From positions 186,001-250,000 of the forward strand of contig JAEWYS010000004.1 in NCBI GenBank assembly GCA_023458555.1: a stretch of 64,000 bases of DNA, given 5' to 3'. Source of the DNA: Bacteroidota bacterium (GTDB lineage Bacteria > Bacteroidota > Bacteroidia > Cytophagales > Cytophagaceae). Shown piece after piece: positions 52,927 to 62,105 of this stretch; within the stretch, counting starts at the first letter, position 1, and each line of letters opens with the position of its first letter. The notes beneath the pieces are model-generated. The model saw only the letters and a program-made list of their open reading frames with translations. It ran no database searches and was not told the origin of the DNA. The position numbers and the translations under genes are program-made.

Positions 52927-53082
52927 TTTTTTTTGATTTTAAGTTAATAAATAATTTATTATTTCTGTAGTATTAAAATAGGGTGCGCGTACAATATTAA
53001 TTTTCTGGAACAAAGTTGCGTTAATATTATCTTAAATTAAAGATTTTAATTCAGGCAAAACTTACAAACGTAATATTTTAAC

Positions 53083-54093
53083 ATGGAACACCCTGAATTC
53101 GTTCAAGTAATCGTATCGTGGTATCAAAAAAACAAACGAAATTTACCCTGGAGAGCTGTAAAATCAGCGTATTACATATGGCTTAGTGAGGTTCTGCTTC
53201 AACAAACCAGAGTAAATCAGGGGCTTCCCTACTATCTTAAGTTTATTAATGAGTTTCCGAATATTACATCCATGGCTAATGCAAGTGAGGATAAAATCCT
53301 CAGACTATGGCAGGGACTGGGGTATTATTCAAGAGCCCGTAATATGCATGCCACAGCCAAATTCATTGTAAATGAACTAAACGGCGTATTTCCTGACTCT
53401 TATAAGGAAATTGTAAAGCTCAAAGGGGTCGGAGAATATACAGCTGCCGCTGTTGCTTCATTTGCTTTCGGAGAAAAAGTAGCTGTTCTCGACGGAAATG
53501 TATTCAGGGTTTTATCGCGCGTATTCGGCATTGAGGAAAACATTGCGGGAAGCAAGGGCAAAAAACAGTTTCAGGCACTGGCTTCCAGCCTTCTGCCTGA
53601 CCAACATTCCGACACATATAATCAGGCCATCATGGAGTTTGGCGCTCTTCAGTGTACTCCGGCCAAACCTGACTGTATCAGTTGTCCCTGCGCACATTTC
53701 TGTTACGCCCGAATACATAAAAAGCAGGATAGCCTTCCGGTAAAAATCAAGAATACCACCAAGCGTCTCCGTCTGTTCAATTACAGTGTGATAACCTTCG
53801 GGAATAAAATACTGATGAGTAAACGGGAAGGCAAAGATATATGGGCAGGCCTGTATCAGTTTCCTCTGAAAGAAGTTCCGGTTCTTACTGAGGGCTCTTC
53901 TGCCGGACAATACAGACATATATTAAGCCATCAGATCATCGAGGCCTACTTTGAGCGACAGGAAGCAGACAGCGAAGCACAGCTGCAAGACATTGCCAGT
54001 CAGACAGGTTCAACAATTTACACTATTGAAGAAGTTGAGAATCTGCCTAAACCCGTATTGATAAATAATTATTTGAAAGAATACTTTTTTTAA
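53083..54093 (+). CDS. mutY: A/G-specific adenine glycosylase
   Basis: A 336-residue DNA glycosylase that removes adenine opposite 8-oxoguanine. The N-terminal HhH-GPD domain begins WYQKNKRNLPWR with the adenine-flipping region VLLQQTRVNQ, carries catalytic Glu in WLSEVLLQQTRV, helix-hairpin-helix LKGVGEYTAAAVASFAF, Asp in VLDGNVFRVLSR, and the Fe-S cysteines in CTPAKPDCISCPCAHFC. A C-terminal NUDIX-like domain (about 215-335) recognises 8-oxoG. It heads the row mutY-ssb-gldE-gldD-recG on one strand. Confidence 0.96.
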   Translation: MEHPEFVQVIVSWYQKNKRNLPWRAVKSAYYIWLSEVLLQQTRVNQGLPYYLKFINEFPNITSMANASEDKILRLWQGLGYYSRARNMHATAKFIVNELNGVFPDSYKEIVKLKGVGEYTAAAVASFAFGEKVAVLDGNVFRVLSRVFGIEENIAGSKGKKQFQALASSLLPDQHSDTYNQAIMEFGALQCTPAKPDCISCPCAHFCYARIHKKQDSLPVKIKNTTKRLRLFNYSVITFGNKILMSKREGKDIWAGLYQFPLKEVPVLTEGSSAGQYRHILSHQIIEAYFERQEADSEAQLQDIASQTGSTIYTIEEVENLPKPVLINNYLKEYFF

Positions 54094-54140
54094 GTAAATT
54101 TATAGTTCAATTATTTTCAACCAAAAATAGAAGTACCTGA

Positions 54141-54590
54141 ATGGCTGGTGTAAACAAAGTTATCCTGGTGGGCAATCTCGGGAAAGATCCTGAAATCCGC
54201 ACCCTTGAGAACGGACGAAAAGTAGCCAACTTTTCTCTGGCAACATCCGAATCTTACAAAGATCGTAACGGCGAACGTGTGGAAAGAACCGAATGGCATA
54301 ATATTGTGTTTTGGGGTCCGGTGGCCGATGTTATTGAGCGCTATGTCAAAAAAGGAAGCAAGCTTTATGTAGAAGGCAAGCTTCGCACCCGTTCCTATGA
54401 GCAGGATGGCGTAAAAAAATACATCACTGAAATTGACGGACAGAGTATGACAATGCTCGACTCCAAGGGTGGAGCCGACTCAGGAAGCTATGAAAGACCG
54501 GCATCCATGCCTTCTTCCATGGCCTCTGCACCAATGTCATCTTCCCCCATTTCTCTTGATGATTCGGATGATAATGATCTGCCATTCTAA
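54141..54590 (+). CDS. ssb: Single-stranded DNA-binding protein
   Basis: A 149-residue OB-fold protein: KVILVGNLGKDPEIRTLENG, VANFSLATSESYKD, EWHNIVFWGPVADVIERYV and LYVEGKLRTRSYEQDG. The linker is Ser/Met/Pro-rich, and the acidic tip DDSDDNDLPF is the protein-interaction tail. It binds single-stranded DNA as a tetramer in replication and repair. The conserved Bacteroidetes order mutY-ssb-gldE holds here. Confidence 0.97.
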   Translation: MAGVNKVILVGNLGKDPEIRTLENGRKVANFSLATSESYKDRNGERVERTEWHNIVFWGPVADVIERYVKKGSKLYVEGKLRTRSYEQDGVKKYITEIDGQSMTMLDSKGGADSGSYERPASMPSSMASAPMSSSPISLDDSDDNDLPF

Positions 54591-54613
54591 TTGTTTAACT
54601 TAAATTCTGGATT

Positions 54614-55912
54614 TTGGAAGATATTCCCGACCCCGAACGCTTTAGGGATTTAGTGTATGCAGGCATACACTCTCCCTGGCTTGAACTAACGGGTAAAACC
54701 TTATTGTTACTAGCGATACTCTTCGCTTCTTCATTTCTCTCTGCGATCGAAGCCGCATTCAGCAGTTTTTATGGCAATAAAAAAGAACCTGCCAAAGCTG
54801 TAAACCGAGTTTCTGACAATATAGCATCAATCAAATCAAGTATTCCGATCGTACAATTTTTGCTGAAGGTTGTCGCCGGAATTACTACAGCTGACATTCT
54901 CCGTCAACTTCTGAACATAGGGAATCCGCATATCTTTTATGCCCTTGTTCTGCTGTTTGTATTTACCAGCGTACTTTATGGTCAGGGATTTGCTTTCCTT
55001 GCACCAAAAAACAAAGACTACCATGAAAATCAGCTGCTGATCAACGGGCTTTTTTTTATAGCTGCGATTCTTTCACCTTTGTCCAATACATTGGCTGCAA
55101 TAAAAAAATATTCGCAAGCTACCTTAAAGAAGAAGGGCTATATTCAAAAAGAACCCAAAACTGATGGTAAAATTAAAAGTACCACGAACCTGGCAAAAGC
55201 TGCTGCAGAATTTAATGTAACAACCGTAAAGCAGGTAATGCGTTCCAGGCTTGATATTACAGCCTTCAATATGGAGCTCGGGTTTCATGAGCTGCTTGAG
55301 AATTTAAATAAATTCGGTTTCAGCAGAGTGCCGGTTTACCGGGATACGATTGATAAAATCGAAGGCATATTATATATCAAAGATTTACTGCCTTATATAG
55401 GTAGAAGCGATAGTTTTCCCTGGCAGAATCTTTTGCGGCCTGCCTATTTTATTCCGGAAAACAAAAAAATAGAAGAACTTCTAAGGGAGTTTCAGGAAAA
55501 GCATGCCCATATGGCTTTGGTGGTCGATGGTTATGGCGGTATCTCAGGTCTGATCACGCTGGAAGATATCCTTGAAGAAATCGTGGGTGAAATCAATGAT
55601 GAACTTGATGAAGTTGATCTTAATTACATCAAGCTTGATGATTATTCATACATCTTCGAGGGAAAAACCTCCCTCAATGATTTCAGCCGGATACTGGGAA
55701 TCGACAGTAATTTCTTTGAGGAAGTAAAGGGAGAAAGTGAGTCGCTTGGCGGAGTACTGCTGCAGCTCAACTCGAATCTCCCTAAAAAAGGGGATAAAAT
55801 ATTCTATAAAAATTTCGTTTTCAGAATTGACTCTGCAAACAACAAACGGATCAAGAAAGTAAAAGTAGAAGTATTGCAGGAAAATGAGGTTAATCAGGAT
55901 GCGGAAAACTAA
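54614..55912 (+). CDS. gldE: Gliding-associated protein GldE (CNNM/CorC-type)
   Basis: A 432-residue membrane protein. The start is TTG, giving MEDIPDPERFRDLVYAG. N-terminal membrane segments (LLLLAILFASSFLSAIEAAFS and others to about residue 165) are followed by two CBS domains (about 205-330: VMRSRLDITAFNME, GFSRVPVYRDTIDKIEGILYIKDLLPYI, HAHMALVVDGYGGISGLITLEDILEEIVGEI) and a C-terminal CorC/HlyC-associated domain. GldE-type proteins belong to the CNNM/HlyC group and sit next to gldD in Bacteroidetes. A link to gliding or ion handling is from family knowledge. Overlaps gldD by 14 bases. Confidence 0.93.
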   Translation: MEDIPDPERFRDLVYAGIHSPWLELTGKTLLLLAILFASSFLSAIEAAFSSFYGNKKEPAKAVNRVSDNIASIKSSIPIVQFLLKVVAGITTADILRQLLNIGNPHIFYALVLLFVFTSVLYGQGFAFLAPKNKDYHENQLLINGLFFIAAILSPLSNTLAAIKKYSQATLKKKGYIQKEPKTDGKIKSTTNLAKAAAEFNVTTVKQVMRSRLDITAFNMELGFHELLENLNKFGFSRVPVYRDTIDKIEGILYIKDLLPYIGRSDSFPWQNLLRPAYFIPENKKIEELLREFQEKHAHMALVVDGYGGISGLITLEDILEEIVGEINDELDEVDLNYIKLDDYSYIFEGKTSLNDFSRILGIDSNFFEEVKGESESLGGVLLQLNSNLPKKGDKIFYKNFVFRIDSANNKRIKKVKVEVLQENEVNQDAEN

Positions 55913-56486
55913 TTATTGTCTGATCGTTGTATCATTCTTACTGACCGCAGTCAGCTGCACGGAGATTCATAATCCCAAGCCGAAAGGTTATAACCGGTTT
56001 GATTTACCTTCGCATGAGTATGTTTCGTTGCAGGATGAGCATCCTTACCGGTTTGACGTTTCAAAGCATAGTGAGGTCCGGCCGCACAAATCTGCCTTAT
56101 CCGAACCACACTGGATTGATATTCATTATCCTGCCCTGAATGCTACCGTTGAAATCACCTATAAAGATCTCAGGCTTGAGCAGAATGCCATATCCGGCGT
56201 TGTTTTCGATTCTCACAAGCTTACCAACAAGCATAATATAAAAGCCTATGCAATTGATGAGTATGTCATATCTACTGATAAAGGCTATACGGCATCCATA
56301 TTCGAGCTGGAAGGAGAAGTCCCCAGCCAGTTCCAGTTTTTTGTAACAGATTCGAGTTCCAACTTTATCCGGGGAGCATTATATTTTCCCATATCTACCA
56401 AAAATGACTCATTGGCTCCGGCTATTGAATACATAAAAAAAGATATATTTCATCTCCTCAACAGCCTTGAGTGGAAGAATTCGTAA
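55899..56486 (+). CDS. gldD: Gliding motility lipoprotein GldD
   Basis: About 195 residues from the ATG at 55899; an ATG at 55884 adds five residues. The leader MRKTNYCLIVVSFLLTAVSC ends in a lipobox with Cys20. The mature part matches GldD: NPKPKGYNRFDLPSHEY, ALNATVEITYKDL, ISTDKGYTASIFELEGEVPSQFQFFVTDSSSNFIRGALYFP and NDSLAPAIEYIKKDIFHLL. It is essential for gliding and T9SS function in Flavobacterium johnsoniae. Follows gldE with a 14-base overlap; recG is 37 bases downstream. Confidence 0.93.
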   Translation: MRKTNYCLIVVSFLLTAVSCTEIHNPKPKGYNRFDLPSHEYVSLQDEHPYRFDVSKHSEVRPHKSALSEPHWIDIHYPALNATVEITYKDLRLEQNAISGVVFDSHKLTNKHNIKAYAIDEYVISTDKGYTASIFELEGEVPSQFQFFVTDSSSNFIRGALYFPISTKNDSLAPAIEYIKKDIFHLLNSLEWKNS

Positions 56487-56523
56487 AAGGACCAGAATAC
56501 GTTAACTTCGGTTCATAACTGGT

Positions 56524-58617
56524 ATGTCAATGATTTTTTTTGATACTAAAATTGACTATCTGAAAGGCATAGGTCCGCAAAAAGCAGCGCTATTTAACAC
56601 AGAGCTTGGGATCTTTACATGCCGGGATCTGGTCGGCCATTATCCTTTTCGTTACGAAGACCGGTCAGTGTTTCATAAAACAAGCGACCTGCGGGAAGAT
56701 ATGCCCTACGTTCAGCTAACCGGCAGAATAACCGGAAGCACAACAATCGGAGAAGGCGGAAAAAAAAGACTGGTCGCAAGCTTTGCAGATCAGACCGGAA
56801 TGATTGAACTGGTCTGGTTTCAGGGGATAAAATGGATTACCAGTAAACTTCAGCCCAATACAGACTACATAGTATTTGGGAAACCCAATATATTCAACCG
56901 ACGGATCAGTATCGTACATCCTGAAATTGAGCCTTTATCAGAAGCTAAGACAAACAATTTACTCCAGCCTGTTTACAATACGACCGAGAAGCTTCGGACC
57001 AGAGGACTTGACAGTAAAGGAATTTCCAAAATACAGCATATACTCCTTTCAGCTCTCGGTAACACGATACCGGAAACCCTGCCGGAATATATCCTTCACA
57101 GGCATCAGCTGAGCAGCAAAGCACAGGCAATCCGGCAAATTCATTTTCCTTCGACCATCCAACAGCTGAATGACGCACGAAAGCGACTAAAGTTCGAAGA
57201 GCTGTTTTTTATTCAGCTGCGTTTAATGGGACTGCGCAACAAACGTAAGAAGCTAAAAGGCCAGATATTCAAAAATGTCCCGACCTTAAATACGTTTTAT
57301 TCTAAACATTTACCATTTGATCTCACAGGCGCACAAAAACGTGTCATCAAAGAAATATATAAGGATCTCTGTTCCGGCACTCAAATGAACCGGCTGGTTC
57401 AGGGTGATGTAGGCAGTGGTAAGACAATTGTGGCTTTTATCAGCATGCTCATCGCACTGGACAATGATGCCCAGGCATGTCTGATGGCCCCGACCGAGAT
57501 ACTTGCCCAGCAGCATTATATTGGTCTCAAAGAGTTTGCAGATAAGCTGGGTATCTCTATTGCGCTGCTCACCGGCTCGACCAAAGCCCGGGAACGAAAG
57601 AAAATCTATGCGGAACTGGAATCGGGAGAACTTAAAATCGCGATCGGAACCCATGCACTACTGGAAGATACTGTTCAATTTAAAAATCTCGGCCTTGCTG
57701 TTATTGATGAACAACATCGATTTGGTGTAGCTCAGCGTGCCCGGTTGTGGAAGAAAAATCCGGCGGCACATCCTCATGTTCTTGTGATGACAGCAACTCC
57801 GATTCCCAGAACACTCGCGATGACTCTGTATGGCGATCTGGAATTATCAGTTATCGATGAGTTACCGGCAGGAAGAAAGCCCATTATCACTGTTCACCGT
57901 TTTGATTCTGATCGTCTCAAAGTATTTGGATTTATGAGGCAGCAGCTGGCGGAGGGGCGCCAGATTTATGTTGTTTATCCTCTGATTGAGGAATCCGAGA
58001 AGCTGGACCTGAAAGATCTTCAGGATGGCTATGAAAGTATCAGCCGCGCATTTCCGGATGTCCCTCTGAGTATTGTGCATGGCAGAATGAATGCAGAGGC
58101 TAAGGATTATGAAATGGCACGGTTTGTAAAGGCAGAAACTAAAATCATGGTTGCCACAACCGTAATTGAAGTAGGAGTCAATGTTCCCAATGCTTCTGTT
58201 ATGGTCATTGAAAATGCAGAGCGCTTCGGACTTTCTCAATTACATCAGCTACGCGGCAGAGTCGGCCGGGGAGCAGATCAGTCTTATTGCATACTGATGA
58301 CCGGATATAAGCTCAGCAAAGACAGCAAAACCCGTATCAATACAATGGTTAGTACCGCCAACGGCTTTGAAATAGCAGATGTGGATTTAAGATTAAGAGG
58401 TCCGGGAGATATTACAGGTACTCAGCAAAGCGGTCTTCTGCTCGACCTTAAGCTAACTGACCTGAGCCAGGATACCGAGCTCATGCAAGTAGTAAGAGAC
58501 CAAGCTGAAGAGCTGCTGGACAAAGATCCCCAACTACAGCTTCCGGAACACCTGCCTGTTCGGAATGAAATGATTCAGATCAGTAAAAGCCGGCCGAACT
58601 GGAGCAGAATCAGCTAA
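56524..58617 (+). CDS. recG: ATP-dependent DNA helicase RecG
   Basis: A 697-residue fork-reversing helicase. An N-terminal wedge/OB domain (about 1-230: TCRDLVGHYPFRYEDRS, QLTGRITGSTTI) precedes the helicase core: Walker A QGDVGSGKT near residue 292, DEQH box IDEQHRFGVAQRA near 391, MTATPIPRTLA, and the C-terminal RecG motif LHQLRGRVGRGADQSYC plus the RADAR-type region NGFEIADVDLRLRGPGDITGTQQSG. Length is near the family norm. Last gene of the mutY-ssb-gldE-gldD-recG group, convergent with trpA. Confidence 0.97.
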   Translation: MSMIFFDTKIDYLKGIGPQKAALFNTELGIFTCRDLVGHYPFRYEDRSVFHKTSDLREDMPYVQLTGRITGSTTIGEGGKKRLVASFADQTGMIELVWFQGIKWITSKLQPNTDYIVFGKPNIFNRRISIVHPEIEPLSEAKTNNLLQPVYNTTEKLRTRGLDSKGISKIQHILLSALGNTIPETLPEYILHRHQLSSKAQAIRQIHFPSTIQQLNDARKRLKFEELFFIQLRLMGLRNKRKKLKGQIFKNVPTLNTFYSKHLPFDLTGAQKRVIKEIYKDLCSGTQMNRLVQGDVGSGKTIVAFISMLIALDNDAQACLMAPTEILAQQHYIGLKEFADKLGISIALLTGSTKARERKKIYAELESGELKIAIGTHALLEDTVQFKNLGLAVIDEQHRFGVAQRARLWKKNPAAHPHVLVMTATPIPRTLAMTLYGDLELSVIDELPAGRKPIITVHRFDSDRLKVFGFMRQQLAEGRQIYVVYPLIEESEKLDLKDLQDGYESISRAFPDVPLSIVHGRMNAEAKDYEMARFVKAETKIMVATTVIEVGVNVPNASVMVIENAERFGLSQLHQLRGRVGRGADQSYCILMTGYKLSKDSKTRINTMVSTANGFEIADVDLRLRGPGDITGTQQSGLLLDLKLTDLSQDTELMQVVRDQAEELLDKDPQLQLPEHLPVRNEMIQISKSRPNWSRIS

Positions 58618-58663
58618 ACAAGAGGTGATCAGGAGCCGCTGAACATACAACAGCCCCTTTTTT

Positions 58664-59452
58664 CTATCGGATAGAGTGAATAAATGTCTTGATGTCACTG
58701 AACTTATCTTTGCTCTCCGATAACATCTTTATGAAAGCGCTTCCGATAATGGCCCCATGTGCATAGGAAGTTGCAAAGTCATACGTTTCTTTATCTTTTA
58801 TATTGAATCCGACCATGGTCGGATTGTTCAGGCCGGCATCCTTAATGCGTTCCAGATATTCCCGGGCATCTTTTACAGATTTTGTACCGCCGGTCGTGCT
58901 CGCTGTGGAAACTACATAAATAAAACCGGTGGCCAGGTCATCTATAACACGGAGACGCTCCTGCGAGGTCTGAGGGGTAACCAGAAATATGAACGAAAGG
59001 TTATACTTGTCAAATGTTTCTTTGTATTCTGCCCGATACTCTTCAAGCGGCATATCCGGTATAATGACACCGTCTACTCCTACTTCCGCTGCTTTTTTAC
59101 AAAAAGCTTCTACTCCATACTGAATTACAGGATTCAGATATCCCATAAGCAGAACCGGCATAGTTACTTCCTGCCGCATATTTTGCAGTTGTTCAAAAAG
59201 TACCCGGATACTCATACCGTTTTCAAGCGCTTTGTCCCCACTCTGCTGAATCGTCGGGCCATCAGCCATTGGATCAGAAAACGGCATGCCGATCTCTACC
59301 AGGTCCACGCCATTCTGCTCCAGCGTTTTCAGTACAGGCAATGTATCATTCAGCTCAGGAAACCCCGCTGTAAAGTAAATGCTAAGCAGCTTTGAATTGG
59401 TATTTTTAAACCGCTGAGTAAGCCGGTTGTTGATTTTTTCTGATACTTCCAT
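58664..59452 (-). CDS. trpA: Tryptophan synthase alpha chain
   Basis: A 262-residue TIM-barrel protein that cleaves indole-3-glycerol phosphate. VEIGMPFSDPMADGPTIQQSG contains the catalytic Glu (VEIG) and substrate Asp (SDP), and the phosphate site is FNIKDKETYDFATSYAHGAIIGSAF near the end. The indole channel partner is TrpB, whose gene ends 2 bases upstream. It is the last gene of the trp operon; no clear terminator is seen before recG. Confidence 0.97.
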   Translation of the reverse strand: MEVSEKINNRLTQRFKNTNSKLLSIYFTAGFPELNDTLPVLKTLEQNGVDLVEIGMPFSDPMADGPTIQQSGDKALENGMSIRVLFEQLQNMRQEVTMPVLLMGYLNPVIQYGVEAFCKKAAEVGVDGVIIPDMPLEEYRAEYKETFDKYNLSFIFLVTPQTSQERLRVIDDLATGFIYVVSTASTTGGTKSVKDAREYLERIKDAGLNNPTMVGFNIKDKETYDFATSYAHGAIIGSAFIKMLSESKDKFSDIKTFIHSIR

Positions 59453-59454
59453 AT

Positions 59455-60663
59455 TTACAAGACTAAACCGATATCATTTAAATATTCATCCTTTTTATTT
59501 ATGTAGGTCTGCAAATCTTTATCTCCTCTGCCGGAAAGATTGACAACCACTATATCTGAGTTTTTTAGCTTCAGCTGATCCAGTGCAGCCAGTGCATGTG
59601 AAGACTCAAGCGCGGGGATAATGCCTTCCATCCGTGAAAGTAACACTCCGGCCATATACGCCTCTTTGTCGGTAACATAAAGGAATTTCGCTCTTCCAGT
59701 TTTGAACAGATGCGCGTGAATAGGTCCGATTCCGGGATAATCCAGACCTGCCGATATGGAATATGGCTCTACAATCTGCCCGTCTTCGGTCTGCATCAGC
59801 AGACTCTTGCTGCCATGCAGAATACCCGGTTTGCCCAGATAAGTAGTCGCAGCAGACTCTCCGGAATCAATTCCTTTTCCTGCGGCTTCAGCTGCGACCA
59901 GATTAACTTCCAGATCATCCAGAAAATGATAAAATGCTCCGGCAGCATTACTTCCGCCTCCTACACATGCAATTACATAATCCGGCTTTTCGCTTCCGGT
60001 CGCCTCTTTAAGCTGCTTTCGTATCTCTTCGCTGATAACTGACTGAAAACGTGCGACCATGTCCGGATAAGGGTGAGGTCCTACTACTGATCCGATAATA
60101 TAATGGGTGTCTTCCGGATTATTAAGCCAGTCTCTCATAGCTTCGTTCGTAGCATCTTTCAGAGTTTTACTTCCTGAATAAGCAGGCACAACGGTAGCAC
60201 CCAGCATTTTCATTCTTTCAACATTGGGCTTTTGTCTTTCAATATCCACTGCCCCCATATAGACCACGCATTCAATCCCCATAAGCGCACAGGCTGTGGC
60301 AGTTGCCACACCATGCTGACCTGCTCCGGTCTCAGCAATAATTCTCTTTTTTCCGAGACGCTTAGCCAGTATAATCTGTCCAAGCGTATTATTGATTTTG
60401 TGCGCCCCGGTATGACAAAGATCTTCCCTCTTCAGATAGATAGTCGCCCCGTATTTTTCACTTAACCGCTTGGCGAGGTAAAGTGGCGTAGGACGGCCAA
60501 CATAGTTTTTAAGCAAATCATTTAATTCATTTTTAAATGAATCACTTTCTAATATACCCAGATAGCGTTTGCGGAGCTCTTCTACATTGGGATAAAGCAT
60601 TTCCGGCACATAGGCTCCGCCAAAATCACCATAGTAACCTCTGGCATCAATAGTATAATTCAT
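59455..60663 (-). CDS. trpB: Tryptophan synthase beta chain
   Basis: A 402-residue PLP enzyme condensing indole with serine. The Schiff-base lysine is in LCHTGAHKINNTLGQ near residue 88, the catalytic Glu in AETGAGQHGVATATA, and the PLP-phosphate glycines in VACVGGGSNAAGAF. It opens YGDFGGAYVPEMLYPNVEEL as usual for TrpB1. Its start overlaps trpF by 17 bases, and trpA follows 2 bases later, allowing stoichiometric synthesis of the two subunits. Confidence 0.98.
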   Translation of the reverse strand: MNYTIDARGYYGDFGGAYVPEMLYPNVEELRKRYLGILESDSFKNELNDLLKNYVGRPTPLYLAKRLSEKYGATIYLKREDLCHTGAHKINNTLGQIILAKRLGKKRIIAETGAGQHGVATATACALMGIECVVYMGAVDIERQKPNVERMKMLGATVVPAYSGSKTLKDATNEAMRDWLNNPEDTHYIIGSVVGPHPYPDMVARFQSVISEEIRKQLKEATGSEKPDYVIACVGGGSNAAGAFYHFLDDLEVNLVAAEAAGKGIDSGESAATTYLGKPGILHGSKSLLMQTEDGQIVEPYSISAGLDYPGIGPIHAHLFKTGRAKFLYVTDKEAYMAGVLLSRMEGIIPALESSHALAALDQLKLKNSDIVVVNLSGRGDKDLQTYINKKDEYLNDIGLVL

Positions 60664-61291
60664 TGCTCAGAATATTTTTAAATTGTTTGATTTGATCAAT
60701 ATTTTTCAGGCCCGGTGCTGATTCAAACCGGCTGTTTATATCCACAACTGCGATATTCAGGTTTTTACTCAGTTTTATTACGTCCCGTACTTCATCTGGC
60801 CCGATACCTCCACTCAGAAATAAGGGAACACGATTGTCGTATTCGTCCAGAATCGCCCAGTCAAACTTTTTCCCCGAGCCACCATAACCTTCAGACTTTG
60901 TATCAAAAAGAAAGAAGTCGACAGAACCTATATAAGCATTCAGATCAGAAGGAAGACGATCACTCACCTGAAAGGCTTTTATCACCCGGAAGCCCCTTTC
61001 TTTTACCTGCTTGCAGAATTCGGGTGATTCGTCCCCATGAAGCTGAATAAAAGCCGGTTTCAGCCATTGCGCTATCTCTGTAATTTCATCCAGAGAAGCA
61101 TTTACAAATACTCCGACTTTATCAGTCTCTCCAAAAACTGCACCGTCCGGAAAATCCGCCTTTAAATCTCCCGCATATCTTTTTGATAAAGGATAAAAAA
61201 TAAAGCCGATAAGATCCGGTTTTACAATTTCCTGCAATTGACGGATATTATGCGGATCACGCATTCCACAGACTTTTATTTTCAACGACAT
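60647..61291 (-). CDS. trpF: Phosphoribosylanthranilate isomerase
   Basis: A 214-residue TIM barrel. The catalytic cysteine is in KVCGMRDP and the acid Asp in FLFDTKSEG, with QLHGDESPEFC and LFLSGGIGPDEVRDV typical of TrpF. Separate trpF and trpC genes are usual here. It is 3 bases from trpC and overlaps trpB by 17 bases. Confidence 0.96.
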   Translation of the reverse strand: MSLKIKVCGMRDPHNIRQLQEIVKPDLIGFIFYPLSKRYAGDLKADFPDGAVFGETDKVGVFVNASLDEITEIAQWLKPAFIQLHGDESPEFCKQVKERGFRVIKAFQVSDRLPSDLNAYIGSVDFFLFDTKSEGYGGSGKKFDWAILDEYDNRVPLFLSGGIGPDEVRDVIKLSKNLNIAVVDINSRFESAPGLKNIDQIKQFKNILSNELYY

Positions 61292-61294
61292 TAT

Positions 61295-62098
61295 TTAGCG
61301 CAGATTAAGCTTCATTTCCATCTCCGCCACAAATTCCATCATCGCTGTTCCGGGATTGGCTGTCTTCATAAAGTTTTCTCCGATAAGAAATCCGTTAAAG
61401 CCATTTTCACGCAGATATACAATCGAATCAACATCGCTTATACCACTTTCGGAAATTTTCAGATAATGGCCCGGAATTTTTTCAGACAATTTAACTGACG
61501 TATTAATATCTACTGAAAAGTCTTTGAGATTGCGATTGTTTACACCAATTACATCGATCGTATCAAATAGATTCGCAGCCAATTCCTCTTCGTTATGTAC
61601 TTCCAGAAGCACTTCAAAGCCCAATGAACGTGCAAAACTGCTTAGTCCCGCAACTTCTTCCGGTTTCAGTGCTGCTGCTATCAGCAATATAATATCTGCT
61701 CCCAGCGCTTTTGCTTCAACAATCTGATATTCGTCAATTATAAAATCTTTTCTGAGAATCGGCAGATCTATTGCCGCTCTGGCCTGTATCAAATCTTCAT
61801 CGCTCCCTCCGAAAAAGTCAATGTCCGTCAGCACGGAAACGGCGGAAGCGCCGGCTCCCTGATAACCGCTTACAACCTGAGTTACGGGTACTCTGTCGTT
61901 AATAATCCCTTTGGATGGTGATTTTTTCTTAAACTCCGCAATAATGCCTGTTTTGGAAGGATCCGTCAAATACTTTCGTAAACTGAGAATCTCTTTCCCA
62001 AAGTATACAGAGTTTTCCAGATCTCTAACGCTTGTTACCGATTTTCTAACGGTAACCTCATCTCTTTTTCTCGCGATTATTTTATCTAATGTATTCAT
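61295..62098 (-). CDS. trpC: Indole-3-glycerol phosphate synthase
   Basis: About 267 residues from the ATG at 62098, giving MNTLDKIIARKRDEVTVRK; a frame from 62134 would overlap trpD by 29 bases. IAEFKKKSPSKGIINDR carries the catalytic Lys, VSVLTDIDFFGGSDEDL the substrate loop, LRKDFIIDEYQI a second Lys, and GVNNRNLKDFSVD and SESGISDVDSI the phosphate site. It converts CdRP to indole-3-glycerol phosphate. Gap to trpD is 7 bases and to trpF 3 bases. Confidence 0.97.
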   Translation of the reverse strand: MNTLDKIIARKRDEVTVRKSVTSVRDLENSVYFGKEILSLRKYLTDPSKTGIIAEFKKKSPSKGIINDRVPVTQVVSGYQGAGASAVSVLTDIDFFGGSDEDLIQARAAIDLPILRKDFIIDEYQIVEAKALGADIILLIAAALKPEEVAGLSSFARSLGFEVLLEVHNEEELAANLFDTIDVIGVNNRNLKDFSVDINTSVKLSEKIPGHYLKISESGISDVDSIVYLRENGFNGFLIGENFMKTANPGTAMMEFVAEMEMKLNLR

Positions 62099-62105
62099 CC
62101 GGTCG

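Noticed and set aside
57310..57654. A 114-codon frame antisense to recG
   Set aside because: Fully inside recG and without any supporting start or domain.
58757..59395. A 212-codon open frame antisense to trpA
   Set aside because: Overlaps a certain gene along its whole length and has no family resemblance.
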